Shown: in pieces, positions 43,708-53,626 of the stretch
How positions within the stretch are numbered: the first letter of the stretch is position 1
Layout: each line of letters begins with the position of its first letter
Assembly: GCA_964057225.1 (NCBI GenBank)
Contig: OZ059895.1
Coordinates: 11,160,001-11,224,000, forward strand
Reading direction: 5' to 3'
Length of the DNA stretch: 64,000 nucleotides
From: Auanema rhodensis
Taxonomy: Eukaryota; Nematoda; Chromadorea; Rhabditida; Rhabditidae
Translations under genes and position numbers: made by a program
Notes under the pieces: generated by a model
What the model was told of the DNA's origin: nothing
Database searches by the model: none
The model's input: only the letters and a program-made list of their open reading frames with translations

Positions 43708-44160
43708 TTCAGTATTACAGGCTAAACGGTATTAGTACAAATGAGAAATTACATGAGTAAGAGCCATACAATAAGAACATTGAAAAAAAAAATGAAGGGT
43801 GGATAAAAATAATAAGTTAATCTGAGAGTGAATATTTGTAAGCAGTTCCTTTTTTTTTTCAGAAAACAGGGGGTTTGTTCAGCATAAAAGCTGATCTCCT
43901 GTTGGTAGTTGTTAGGTACGGAGGTACTCATAAGTTGAGCCGAGCCCGTTCTAACAATAGGAGATAACTTGCGTTCAATCCGTATGACTCATGTCTATAA
44001 GATATGAAACGAAGTAACGAAGGAGTAAAGAAGGGATGAAAATAGGAAACTGTTGCCAATTGTCACGAACAGAAAAACAGAACAAGGTTATGACTATGGA
44101 AAGAGAAATAATTAACAAAATGAAAAGTGAACAACACTCGTATTAATTATTTAGATCACA
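43695..44160 (-). other. Retroelement 3' UTR, copy 1
   Basis: Non-coding segment between the reverse transcriptase stop codon and the CAATAAAC repeats. On the plus strand it holds a run of 10 T (43,850-43,859) and several A runs. The 60-codon ORF across 43,749-43,931 is low-complexity, has no recognisable motif and changes reading length in copy 2 because of the T run, so it is not called a gene. Confidence 0.75.
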
Positions 44161-44877
44161 TTATGGAGTTTGTAGAGTATTGTAGAGGTGTTTTCTGAAG
44201 CTTTTAGTTTTCTCAAGGTTAATCAAGTTGTCGGGTAAAGAATTCCATGTCTTGATCGCTCTGTATTCGATTCCATTTCTTGATGCGTTTTTTCGAAGAT
44301 TAGGAAAGTCGATATTCCATTGGTTCCTACGAAGGGAGTGAGAAAACTTTTTGATCGTAAAAATTCTAGAATGTAACTCGGTATTTGAGTCTTTTATATG
44401 GTTGAAATAAAATATCAGATCGGTTACCAAGCGTCTGGTTAATAATTCCTGAGCCTGCAATATGCCGAGCTGATCGGAATAACTGCAAAAGGTACCTGCT
44501 CTACAGAAAACAGCTCGTAAAAACTTTTTCTGAACGTTCTCGATACGGCTTTTGTTTTTTTCATCTTGAGGTGACCATACTACTGATGCGTATTCGAGAA
44601 TGGGGCGGACATAACAACAAAAAAGTCTAAACATTAGAGTCGGGGATCTGGAATGGAAACAGCGCAGAATGGTGCGGCATTTTTGAGCTGCCAAGTTGCT
44701 GATAGTGTTGATATGACTACCAAAAGTAAGGTTGTGATCAGTGAAAACCCCAAGGTCTTTATAGCTGGAAGCCAAAGACAGGGAAAACTCACCAAAAGTA
44801 AACATTTCCTCGTTGTTTCGGAATGAGTGGTCGTCAGAGATGACCATTATTTTAGTTTTATTGATATTGACTCTCAT
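44161..44877 (-). pseudogene. Reverse transcriptase ORF2 C-terminal fragment (copy 1)
   Basis: 238 codons, ending TAA, open across the whole retained part. The first residues (VNINKTKIM) match the segment just after the YADD catalytic box of LINE reverse transcriptases. Then come the conserved DLGVFTDHNLTF (about 41-52, thumb), YVRPILEYASVVWSP (about 89-103) and RIENVQKKFLRAVF (111-124). Near the end is YRAIKTWNSLPDNLI (205-219), a signature of CR1/Jockey-type ORF2 C-termini. Endonuclease, fingers and palm with the YADD motif are absent, so it cannot polymerise. The apparent Met start sits within a base or two of the 5' truncation and is fortuitous; the frame stays open a further 30-odd codons into satellite DNA. 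Assignment to the CR1/Jockey superfamily is confident, but the exact clade is not. Confidence 0.92.
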
Positions 44878-47270
44878 TAGTTGAGATAAAGGTTGATTAA
44901 TTACTGGTTTATAACTGTAATATAAAAAAAAGATTGAAGATAATTTGCTGCCTTGGGTTGAGCTATTTAAGGAAAACTACTTGAAAATTGAAAACATTTG
45001 TTACGGAAGAGATAAAATTGAAAATCAGCTGCATGGCGTACTTATAACGTGGTATAGTTGTAAGCGAAAATATCTGGTATTCAATGATTTACATACTTAT
45101 CCTCGTTATAGTATTTCTCCAATTTTATGTTAGTTATGTAATTTTCCACGTTGCATCTGGTTCCCTCGATGATATCAAAGCTTATGTGCTCCAAATACAA
45201 TAAATCAAAAAAGGGTTTCACAGTTGTATAGTGTTTAAACAATGTTTTTTTCGATAGGAAATAGATAGAAACAGTAAAGTTGAGAGAAAGGTTCATTAAC
45301 TACTGGTTTATGACTGTAATATAGAAAAAAGATTGAAGATAATTTGCTGCCTTGGGTTAAGCTATCTAAGTAAAACTACTTGAAAATTGAAAACATTTGT
45401 TACGGAAGAAATAAAATTGAGAATCAGCTGCATGGCGTTCTTTCAACGTGGTATAGTTCTAAGCGAAAATATCTGGTATTCAATGATTTACATACTTATC
45501 CTCGTTATAGTTTTTTTTCCAATTTCCTGTTAGTTATGTAATTTTCCACGTTCCATCTGGATCCCTCGATGATATCAAATTTTATGTGCTCCAAATGCAA
45601 AAAATTAAAAAATGTTTCACAGTTGTATAGTGTTTGAACAATGTTTGTTTTGATAGGAAATAGATAGAAACAGTGAAATTAAAATGAAGGTTCATTAACT
45701 GCTGGTTTATAACTGTAATATAGAAAAAAGATTGAAGATAATTTGCTGTCTTGGGTTAAGCTATCTAAGTAAAACTTCTTGAAAATTGAAAACATTTGTT
45801 ACGGAAGAAATAAAATTGAGAATCAGCTGCATGGCGTTCTTTCAACGTGGTATACTTGTAAGCGAAAATATCTGATATTCAATGATTTACATACTTATCC
45901 TCGTTATAGTTTTTTTCCAATTTTATGTTAGTTATGTAATTTTCCACGTTGCATCTGGTTCCCTCGATGATATCAAATCTTATGTGCTCCAAATACAATA
46001 AATTGAAAAAGGTTTCACAGTTGTATAGTGTTTAAACAATGTTTGTTTTGATAGGAAATAGATAGAAACAGTAAAGTTAAAATGAAGGTTCATTAACTAC
46101 TGGTTTATAACTGTAATATAGGAATAAGATTGAAGATAATTTTCTGCCTTGGGTTGAGCTACCTAAGTAAATCTACTTGAAAAGTGAAAACATTTGTTAC
46201 GGAAGAGATAAAATTGAAAATCAGCTGCATGTCGTACTTTCAACGTGGTATAGTTGAAAGCGAAAATATCTGATTTTCAATGATTTAAATACTTATCCTC
46301 GTTATAGTATTTTTCCAATTTTATGTTAGTTATGTAATTTTCCACGTTGCATCTGGTTCCCTCGATGATATCAAATCTTATGTGCTCCAAATACAATAAA
46401 TTGAAAAAGGTTTCACAGTTGTATAGTGTTTAAACAATGTTTGTTTTGAAAGGAAATAGATAGAAACAGTAAAGCTAAAATGAAGGTTCATTAACTACTG
46501 GTTTATGACTGTAATATAGAAAAAAGATTGAAGATAATTTGCTGCCTTGGGTTAAGCTATCTAAGTAAAACTACTTGAAAATTGAAAACATTTGTTACGG
46601 AAGAAATAAAATTGAGAATCAGCTGCATGGCGTTCTTTCAACGTGGTATACTTGTAAGCGAAAATATCTGATATTCAATGATTTACATACTTATCCTCGT
46701 TATAGTTTTTTTCCAATTTCATGTTAGTTATGTGATTTTCGACGTTCCATCTGGATCCCTCGATGATATCAATTCTTATAAGCTCCAATTATGATAAATT
46801 AAAAAATGTTTCACAGTTGTATAGTGTTTGAACAATGTTTGTTTTGATAGGAAATAGATAGAAACAGTAAAGTTAAAAAGAAGGTTCATTAACTGCTGGT
46901 TTATAACTGTAATATAGAAAAAAGATTGAAGATAATTTGCTGCCTTGGGTTAAGCTATCTAAGTAAAACTACTTGAAAATTGAAAACATTTGTTACGGAA
47001 GAAATAAAATTGAAAATCAGCTGCATGGCGTACTTTTAACGTGGTATAGTTCTAAGCGAAAATATCTGGTATTCAATGATTTACATACTTATCCTCGTTA
47101 TAGTTTTTTTTCCAATTTCCTGTTAGTTATGTAATTTTCCACGTTCCATCTGGATCCCTCGATGATATCAAATTTTATGTGTTCCAAATGCAAAAAATTA
47201 AAAAAGGTTTCACAGTTGTATAGTGTTTTAACAATGTTTGTTTCGATAGGAAATAAATAGAAACAGTAAA

Positions 47271-47286
47271 GTTTATTGGTTTATTG
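47271..47286 (-). repeat. Two 8-bp repeats at the 3' end of retroelement copy 2
   Basis: Same GTTTATTG doublet as in copy 1 at the equivalent position (+3,579), preserved exactly. Confidence 0.7.
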
Positions 47287-47740
47287 TTCAGTATTACAGG
47301 CTAAACGGTATTAGTACAAATGAGAAATTACATGAGTAAGAGCCATACAATAAGAACATTGAAAAAAAAAATGAAGGGTGGATAAAAATAATAAGTTAAT
47401 CTGAGAGTGAATATTTGTAAGCAGTTCCTTTTTTTTTTTCAGAAAACAGGGGGTTTGTTCAGCATAAAAGCTGATCTCCTGTTGGTAGTTGTTAGGTACG
47501 GAGGTACTCATAAGTTGAGCCGAGCCCGTTCTAACAATAGGAGATAACTTGCGTTCAATCCGTATGACTCATGTCTATAAGATATGAAACGAAGTAACGA
47601 AGGAGTAAAGAAGGGATGAAAATAGGAAACTGTTGCCAATTGTCACGAACAGAAAAACAGAACAAGGTTATGACTATGGAAAGAGAAATAATTAACAAAA
47701 TGAAAAGTGAACAACACTCGTATTAATTATTTAGATCACA
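47287..47740 (-). other. Retroelement 3' UTR, copy 2
   Basis: Non-coding 3' part of copy 2, identical by eye to copy 1 apart from one additional T in the homopolymer ending at 47,439. No promoter or gene was recognised. Confidence 0.7.
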
Positions 47741-48457
47741 TTATGGAGTTTGTAGAGTATTGTAGAGGTGTTTTCTGAAGCTTTTAGTTTTCTCAAGGTT
47801 AATCAAGTTGTCGGGTAAAGAATTCCATGTCTTGATCGCTCTGTATTCGATTCCATTTCTTGATGCGTTTTTTCGAAGATTAGGAAAGTCGATATTCCAT
47901 TGGTTCCTACGAAGGGAGTGAGAAAACTTTTTGATCGTAAAAATTCTAGAATGTAACTCGGTATTTGAGTCTTTTATATGGTTGAAATAAAATATCAGAT
48001 CGGTTACCAAGCGTCTGGTTGATAATTCCTGAGCCTGCAATATGCCGAGCTGATCGGAATAACTGCAAAAGGTACCTGCTCTACAGAAAACAGCTCGTAA
48101 AAACTTTTTCTGAACGTTCTCGATACGGCTTTTGTTTTTTTCATCTTGAGGTGACCATACTACTGATGCGTATTCGAGAATGGGGCGGACATAACAACAA
48201 AAAAGTCTAAACATTAGAGTCGGGGATCTGGAATGGAAACAGCGCAGAATGGTGCGGCATTTTTGAGCTGCCAAGTTGCTGATAGTGTTGATATGACTAC
48301 CAAAAGTACGGTTGTGATCAGTGAAAACCCCAAGGTCTTTATAGCTGGAAGCCAAAGACAGGGAAAACTCACCAAAAGTAAACATTTCCTCGTTGTTTCG
48401 GAATGAGTGGTCGTCAGAGATGACCATTATTTTAGTTTTATTGATATTGACTCTCAT
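47741..48457 (-). pseudogene. Reverse transcriptase ORF2 C-terminal fragment (copy 2)
   Basis: Same 238-codon fragment as copy 1 with two amino-acid changes: residue 50 Leu to Arg (HNLTF becomes HNRTF) and residue 146 Leu to Ser. Residue 50 is normally hydrophobic in this family motif, so the Arg is probably the derived, damaging state. Both observed coding changes alter the protein, which fits absence of selection. The palm and endonuclease are missing as in copy 1. The ORF on the opposite strand at 48,019-48,210 is a shadow of this gene. Confidence 0.92.
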
Positions 48458-48757
48458 TAGTTGAGATAAAGGTTGATTAATTACTGGTTTATAACTGTAA
48501 TATAAAAAAAAGATTGAAGATAATTTGCTGCCTTGGGTTGAGCTATTTAAGGAAAACTACTTGAAAATTGAAAACATTTGTTACGGAAGAGATAAAATTG
48601 AAAATCAGCTGCATGGCGTACTTATAACGTGGTATAGTTGTAAGCGAAAATATCTGGTATTCAATGATTTACATACTTATCCTCGTTATAGTATTTCTCC
48701 AATTTTATGTTAGTTATGTAATTTTCCACGTTGCATCTGGTTCCCTCGATGATATCA

Positions 48758-51666
48758 AATTTTATGTGCTCCAAATGCAAAAAATTAAAAAATGTTTCAC
48801 AGTTGTATAGTGTTTGAACAATGTTTGTTTTGATAGGAAATAGATAGAAACAGTGAAGTTAAAATGAAGGTTCATTAACTGCTGGTTTATAACTGTAATA
48901 TAGAAAAAAGATTGAAGATAATTTGCTGTCTTGGGTTAAGCTATCTAAGTAAAACTTCTTGAAAATTGAAAACATTTGTTACGGAAGAAATAAAATTGAG
49001 AATCAGCTGCATGGCGTTCTTTCAACGTGGTATACTTGTAAGCGAAAATATCTGATATTCAATGATTTACATACTTATCCTCGTTATAGTTTTTTTCCAA
49101 TTTTATGTTAGTTATGTAATTTTCCACGTTGCATCTGGTTCCCTCGATGATATCAAATCTTATGTGCTCCAAATACAATAAATTGAAAAAGGTTTCACAG
49201 TTGTATAGTGTTTAAACAATGTTTGTTTTGATAGGAAATAGATAGAAACAGTAAAGTTAAAATGAAGGTTCATTAACTACTGGTTTATAACTGTAATATA
49301 GGAATAAGATTGAAGATAATTTGCTGCCTTGGGTTGAGCTATCTAAGTAAAACTACTTAAAAAGTGAAAACATTTGTTACGGAAGAGATAAAATTGAAAA
49401 TCAGCTGCATGGCGTACTTTGAACGTGGTATAGTTGTAAGCGAAAATATCTGATATTCAATGATTTACATACTTATCCTCGTTATAGTGTTTTTCCAATT
49501 TTATGTTAGTTATGTAATTTTCCACGTTGCATCTGGTTCCCTCGATGATATCAAATCTTATGTGCTCCAAATACAATAAATTGAAAAAGGTTTCACAGTT
49601 GTATAGTGTTTAAACAATGTTTGTTTTGATAGGAAATAGATAGAAACAGTAAAGTTAAAATGAAGGTTCATTAACTACTGGTTTATAACTGTAATATAGG
49701 AATAAGATTGAAGATAATTTGCTGCCTTGGGTTAAGCTATCTAAGTAAAACTACTTGAAAATTGAAAACATTTGTTACGGAAGAAATAAAATTGAAAATC
49801 AGCTGCATGGCGTACTTTTAACGTGGTATAGTTGTAAGCGAAAATATCTGGTATTCAATGATTTACATACTTATCCTCGTTATAGGTTTTTTTCCAATTT
49901 CCTGTTAGTTATGTAATTTTCCACGTTCCATCTGGATCCCTCGATGATATCAAATTTTATGTGCTCCAAATGCAAAAAATTAAAAAAGGTTTCACAGTTG
50001 TATAGTGTTTTAACAATGTTTGTTTCGATAGGAAATAGATAGAAACAGTAAAGTTGAGATAAAGGTTCATTAATTACTGGTTTATAACTGTAATGAAGAA
50101 ATAAGATTAAAGATAATTTGCTGCCTTGGGTTGAGCTATCTAAGTAAAACTACTTAAAAAGTGAAAACATTTGTTACGGAAGAGATAAAATTGAAAATCA
50201 GCTGCATGGCGTACTTTGAACGTGGTATAGTTGTAAGCGAAAATATCTGATATTCAATGATTTACATACTTATCCTCGTTATAGTGTTTTTCCAATTTTA
50301 TGTTAGTTATGTAATTTTCCACGTTGCATCTGGTTCCCTCGATGATATCAAATCTTATGTGCTCCAAATACAATAAATTGAAAAAGGTTTCACAGTTGTA
50401 TAGTGTTTAAACAATGTTTGTTTTGATAGGAAATAGATAGAAACAGTAAAGTTAAAATGAAGGTTCATTAACTACTGGTTTATAACTGTAATATAGGAAT
50501 AAGATTGAAGATAATTTTCTGCCTTGGGTTGAGCTACCTAAGTAAATCTACTTGAAAAGTGAAAACATTTGTTACGGAAGAGATAAAATTGAAAATCAGC
50601 TGCATGTCGTACTTTCAACGTGGTATAGTTGAAAGCGAAAATATCTGATTTTCAATGATTTAAATACTTATCCTCGTTATAGTATTTTTCCAATTTTATG
50701 TTAGTTATGTAATTTTCCACGTTGCATCTGGTTCCCTCGATGATATCAAATCTTATGTGCTCCAAATACTATAAATTGAAAAAGGTTTCACAGTTGTATA
50801 GTGTTTAAACAATGTTTGTTTTGAAAGGAAATAGATAGAAACAGTAAAGTTAAAATGGAGGTTCATTAACTACTGGTTTATGACTGTAATATAGAAAAAA
50901 GATTGAAGATAATTTGCTGCCTTGGGTTAAGCTATCTAAGTAAAACTACTTGAAAATTGAAAACATTTGTTACGGAAGAAATAAAATTGAGAATCAGCTG
51001 CATGGCGTTCTTTCAACGTGGTATACTTGTAAGCGAAAATATCTGATATTCAATGATTTACATACTTATCCTCGTTATAGTTTTTTTCCAATTTCATGTT
51101 AGTTATGTGATTTTCGACGTTCCATCTGGATCCCTCGATGATATCAATTCTTATAAGCTCCAATTATGATAAATTAAAAAATGTTTCACAGTTGTATAGT
51201 GTTTGAACAATGTTTGTTTTGATAGGAAATAGATAGAAACAGTAAAGTTAAAATGAAGGTTCATTAACTGCTGGTTTATAACTGTAATATAGAAAAAAGA
51301 TTGAAGATAATTTGCTGCCTTGGGTTAAGCTATCTAAGTAAAACTACTTGAAAATTGAAAACATTTGTTACGGAAGAAATAAAATTGAGAATCAGCTGCA
51401 TGGCGTTCTTTCAACGTGGTATACTTGTAAGCGAAAATATCTGATATTCAATGATTTACATACTTATCCTCGTTATAGTTTTTTTCCAATTTCATGTTAG
51501 TTATGTGATTTTCGACGTTCCATCTGGATCCCTCGATGATATCAATTCTTATAAGCTCCAATTATGATAAATTAAAAAATGTTTCACAGTTGTATAGTGT
51601 TTGAACAATGTTTGTTTTGATAGGAAATAGGTAGAAACAGTAAAGTTAAAATGAAGGTTCATTAAC
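48758..51666 (+). repeat. Terminal monomers of the plus-oriented array
   Basis: About seven units between the second retroelement context and the island. Two consecutive units near 51,080-51,180 and 51,480-51,580 are almost identical and share the rare string gctccaattatgataaatt (also near 46,785), with gttatgtgattttcgacg. The last unit breaks off at attaac (51,661-51,666). Confidence 0.85.
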
Positions 51667-52380
51667 AAAAAATATGATAAATAGCGGTACACCACATGTA
51701 CCCATAACGCTAAAGAATACTTACTATGCCAACGGGTCATGAAAATATACGAATATTTTCAAACTTTTTAATATCAAAAATGTTACTTTGAAGTAATTGT
51801 TGTTGTATCACTAATAGTTTATAATGTTCTGATAGCAAATGTATTTCATAACTATGGCTAAGAATAGTATAATTGTTTCGTAATATATTTATTGAACAAT
51901 AAATTTTCATTCTAATTTAGAACATGTGTAACCATTTTGTCAGATTTTCTTTTTTACAAAGTGTCTGGAAATGTTGTACTTGTGATCGGATGTGTACAAG
52001 TTTGTTTTTTGCAACAATCCTGCGTTTCCTCGATAGGGTCCAACATTTTGAATTAGTGTTTCCTTAACTATGAAAAAAAAAGAGTACCACATCTGTTATA
52101 ATAAGAATATGGATACAATATCAAACGATCCTATTGTAATCTTCTACAATTTTGGATGACAGTTGTTATTGTATATGGATTTGTCACAAATGAGTTGAAT
52201 TATTGTTAAATATTTGAATTTACGAAATCGAATTATGTAACAAGTAATTAATAAGCGGGTAGTTTACAGGTTGTTTTGGGCAACTGTTGGCGCAATCGGC
52301 GTAATTTAGCGCATTTGGCAGCTGCTAATTAATGTATAAATGCATATATTTGGTGTAATATTTAACAAATAGGAAACCCG
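51667..52380. other. Non-satellite AT-rich flank with no recognised gene
   Basis: Unique-looking sequence from the left satellite junction to the putative promoter. It contains A/T runs and a small inverted repeat ggtaca-ccaca-tgtacc near 51,687. A less AT-rich patch with gttggcgcaatcggcg lies near 52,284. I saw no ORF of note, no terminal inverted repeat matching the other side of the island, and no RNA gene. Confidence 0.6.
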
Positions 52381-52442
52381 CATACCGAAGTCAACTGTTT
52401 TATGAAAGAGGCGGAGTGGGCAGAACTTTACAACAAAATTTG

Positions 52443-52491
52443 TATAAAAGGTGCAAATTTTTTAAAACCGAAATTAGCATTTCAGCTCAGT
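52443..52491 (+). promoter_or_regulatory. Putative core promoter (TATA-like boxes and initiator)
   Basis: TATAAAAG lies at 52,443-52,450 and a second A/T box, TTTAAAA, at 52,461-52,467. CTCAGTC at 52,487 matches the arthropod initiator TCAGTY, with A+1 at 52,489. The second box is 28 bp upstream of that A, the expected TATA-to-start distance; the first is 46 bp upstream, which is too far for this initiator. The predicted start is 170 bp ahead of the ATG of the spliced gene at 52,659. Recognition is by motif only. Confidence 0.4.
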
Positions 52492-52560
52492 CAACAAGTC
52501 GAATCTACAATCCAGCTCTGTCAACAAGTCTACTCTCCGATCCAGCTCGTGATTATCATT
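52483..52560 (+). repeat. Three 30-bp direct repeats in the putative leader
   Basis: cagctcagtcaacaagtc (52,483), cagctctgtcaacaagtc (52,513) and a partial cagctcgtg (52,543) recur at exact 30-bp spacing. The period equals ten codons. In the 73-codon frame starting at 52,402 it gives a repeated QLxQQVxSxIQL pattern followed by a hydrophobic stretch, so a small peptide cannot be fully excluded. The TATA box lies inside that ORF, which argues for untranslated leader. Confidence 0.7.
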
Positions 52561-52658
52561 GTTATTTTCTCCTTAACTTTGAGTTTATTAACATCTTTTC
52601 CTAATTTTTCTCTCTCGAATTAACCGAGTATGTTTACAGTGTGTTTGCTGACTGAGGC

Positions 52659-53132
52659 ATGAAACGTCAGCGCTTCGTTTATGTAAGTTAAACTTTAAGT
52701 TTCCACTTCTTGTACATGTATTTTAAATGAACATTTTATTTCAGCCAAAAGCAAAAACGATTTCTGCACTTTTTCTCAACGTTCGCAACAAGATCCGTGA
52801 AGAGTGAGAATATGATTTCTTATTATTTTAGTTGTTATTTTTAATTCGGGTTATAATTTAATTCATGTCTTTTATAGTGCATGGGATATGGATGAGGCAA
52901 CGCAGAGAGTTTTGTGCCAAAGTATTCTAGAGAAAATTGGGCATATTGATAGTCGTCTGCGACATCGTTCAGGCATACAAAACATCCAAACGTTTTGCTT
53001 CATTTTATAACAATTTTAAAGACAAAATTCCTATTTGATAAACTTGAAACTTTTCCTAGAATTTTTAAAAAGATTTATTGTTTAGTTCGTGGCCACCTGG
53101 ATCCATCACATCAAGGTCCGGACGTTGATAAT
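52659..53132 (+). CDS. Probable spliced gene of unknown function, exons 1-4
   Basis: Function not recognised. The proposed model joins 52,659-52,682, 52,745-52,803, 52,878-52,991 and 53,060-53,132, giving 90 codons with an unbroken frame. Introns are 62, 74 and 68 bp. Intron 1 has gtaagt and a pyrimidine-rich end in tttcag. Intron 2 has gtgaga and ttttatag. Intron 3 has a weaker gttttg donor but a good ttttcctag acceptor. Intron phases are 0, 2 and 2. The ATG follows gactgaggc and lies 170 bp after the predicted initiator. The protein starts MKRQRFVY; exon 2 is basic (PKAKTI, NVRNKIRE), exon 3 is acidic then basic (DAWDMDEATQRVL, DSRLRHR), and exon 4 reads IFKKIYCLVRGHLDPSHQG. It lacks a signal peptide or membrane segment and looks like a small helical, possibly nuclear, protein. 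An alternative to exon 3-4 splicing (gttcag donor at 52,967 to tttag acceptor at 53,085) keeps the same exon 4 frame. Without splicing exon 3 stops at 53,010. Confidence 0.5.
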
Positions 53133-53434
53133 GTATGTTTCTTCTCACTATTATTCCGTTGACAATAATTTATATTATTTGACTAATCGATACAAACGTG
53201 TATATATAATCATCTAATGACTGAATATTTTATTTTGCATTCTACTATGAAACGTCTTCTGCTTCGACTAAAGCAACAAGCCTTAGCTGCTTCGGTTCTC
53301 GCTCATGCTGTGGAGCTGCCGCGAATGCCGAAAAAGAGACTGTGCTCACGGAGATAGAGAACACGTTCTGTACATTGGATGATGTTATTCTGCAGGTGTC
53401 ATCGATTGAGGGATCAGCTACGGAATCGGACTGA
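53133..53434 (+). CDS. Terminal intron and last exon of the spliced gene, frame unresolved
   Basis: A good donor (aat|gtatgt) ends exon 4 at 53,132 in phase 0. Candidate acceptors are aaag at 53,273 and ccttag at 53,286. Using the first, the reading continues in phase for 27 codons to TAG at 53,355, ending in a basic MPKKRLCSRR. The most protein-like frame instead starts at 53,288 and ends TGA at 53,432-53,434. It is acidic, with ETVLTEIENTFCTLDDVILQ in its centre, but needs a phase-2 junction that the exon 4 donor does not supply. The conflict could mean a missed exon, a different exon 4 end, or a decayed gene. Confidence 0.3.
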
Positions 53435-53467
53435 AGTCCTCGGCATCTATTTCGGATAACATCATTT

Positions 53468-53488
53468 ATTAAATATTTAATCATTAAA
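53468..53488 (+). terminator. Candidate polyadenylation signals (two ATTAAA)
   Basis: ATTAAA occurs at 53,468-53,473 and 53,483-53,488, 34-50 bp after the TGA that closes the acidic last-exon frame. It is the commonest variant of AATAAA and is correctly placed for cleavage near 53,500-53,520. In DNA this AT-rich, chance occurrence is likely, so the support is weak. Confidence 0.3.
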
Positions 53489-53626
53489 ATACATTTAAAT
53501 TTAAATATTTTGATGTTCAAAAACTGAAACATTTTAATGTTTTATATTTTCTAAACCATTTCACTCCATCTCTTTTATTTAATCCCATATTTTAAACATT
53601 TTTAAATTTCTACCAGTATTTCATAA

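Larger units (their letters stand above)
43695..44878 (-). mobile_element. 5'-truncated CR1/Jockey-like non-LTR retrotransposon, copy 1
   Basis: About 1,184 bp of non-satellite DNA interrupts a monomer between cagtaaagtt (ends 43,694) and ttgagataaagg (starts 44,881). The element reads on the minus strand. Its truncated 5' end is at the right, followed by the last 238 codons of a reverse transcriptase ORF (44,877-44,161). A ~466-bp 3' UTR then runs to the octamer tail at the left. The four bases AGTT occur at both borders (43,691-43,694 and 44,879-44,882) and may be a very short target-site duplication or chance. The endonuclease and the catalytic palm of the reverse transcriptase are missing, so this is a dead-on-arrival copy. 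Its base composition is visibly less AT-rich than the satellite. Confidence 0.92.
47274..48458 (-). mobile_element. 5'-truncated CR1/Jockey-like non-LTR retrotransposon, copy 2
   Basis: Duplicate of the element at 43,695-44,878 with the same two junctions inside the monomer. Differences seen by eye are few: a T run of 11 instead of 10 (ends 47,439), A-to-G at 48,021 and A-to-C at 48,309. The first post-insert monomer also carries the unusual ggttgattaatt (others have ggttcatt) in both copies. All this indicates copying of a satellite segment that already contained the insert. Confidence 0.92.
43220..48757 (+). repeat. ~3,580-bp duplication of satellite plus retroelement
   Basis: 43,220-45,177 corresponds to 46,799-48,757 at offset 3,579, becoming 3,580 after a one-base change in a T run inside the insert. 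The intervening monomers at 45,178-46,798 complete the unit. Downstream, 48,758-49,318 matches 45,578-46,138 at offset 3,180, so the second copy lacks one monomer (about 400 bp) next to the insert. Both copies share the flanking variant ggaaataaatagaaacag just left of the insertion, whereas most monomers have aaatagatag. The insertion was therefore duplicated with its satellite context and did not happen twice. Confidence 0.93.
1..51666 (+). repeat. ~398-bp satellite array, subfamily A (plus orientation)
   Basis: Tandem head-to-tail monomers. Taking the unit to start at ggaagagataaaattg, the first starts are 1, 400, 798, 1196 and 1594, so the period is 398-399 bp. About 124 units fit once the two retroelement inserts are removed. 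The array runs off the left edge and ends inside a unit at ...ggttcattaac (51,666), where unrelated sequence begins. Monomers are AT-rich and differ mostly by recurrent variants at fixed positions (for example ccttgggttg / cctccggttg / ccgggggttg; ttgttacgg / ttattacgg; gcatctggt / tcatctggt / ccatctgga). These variants define the higher-order repeats listed separately. The period is not a multiple of three and most units carry stops, so the short ORFs it contains are not genes. The length is close to two nucleosome repeats, which is common for satellites, but nothing here proves a centromeric location. Confidence 0.98.

Noticed and set aside
43749-43931. 60/66-codon minus-strand ORF in the retroelement 3' region (also 47,311-47,511)
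   Set aside because: Low-complexity translation including a phenylalanine run from the T/A tracts. Its C-terminal sequence changes between copies because of a one-base homopolymer difference, and it lies in the 3' UTR.
48019-48210. 63-codon plus-strand ORF in retroelement copy 2
   Set aside because: Shadow of the reverse transcriptase fragment on the other strand; present only because of the A-to-G change at 48,021.
1-51666. CRISPR array or other prokaryotic repeat system
   Set aside because: The unit is 398 bp with no short direct repeat and variable spacer structure, no associated genes are present, and the context is eukaryotic.
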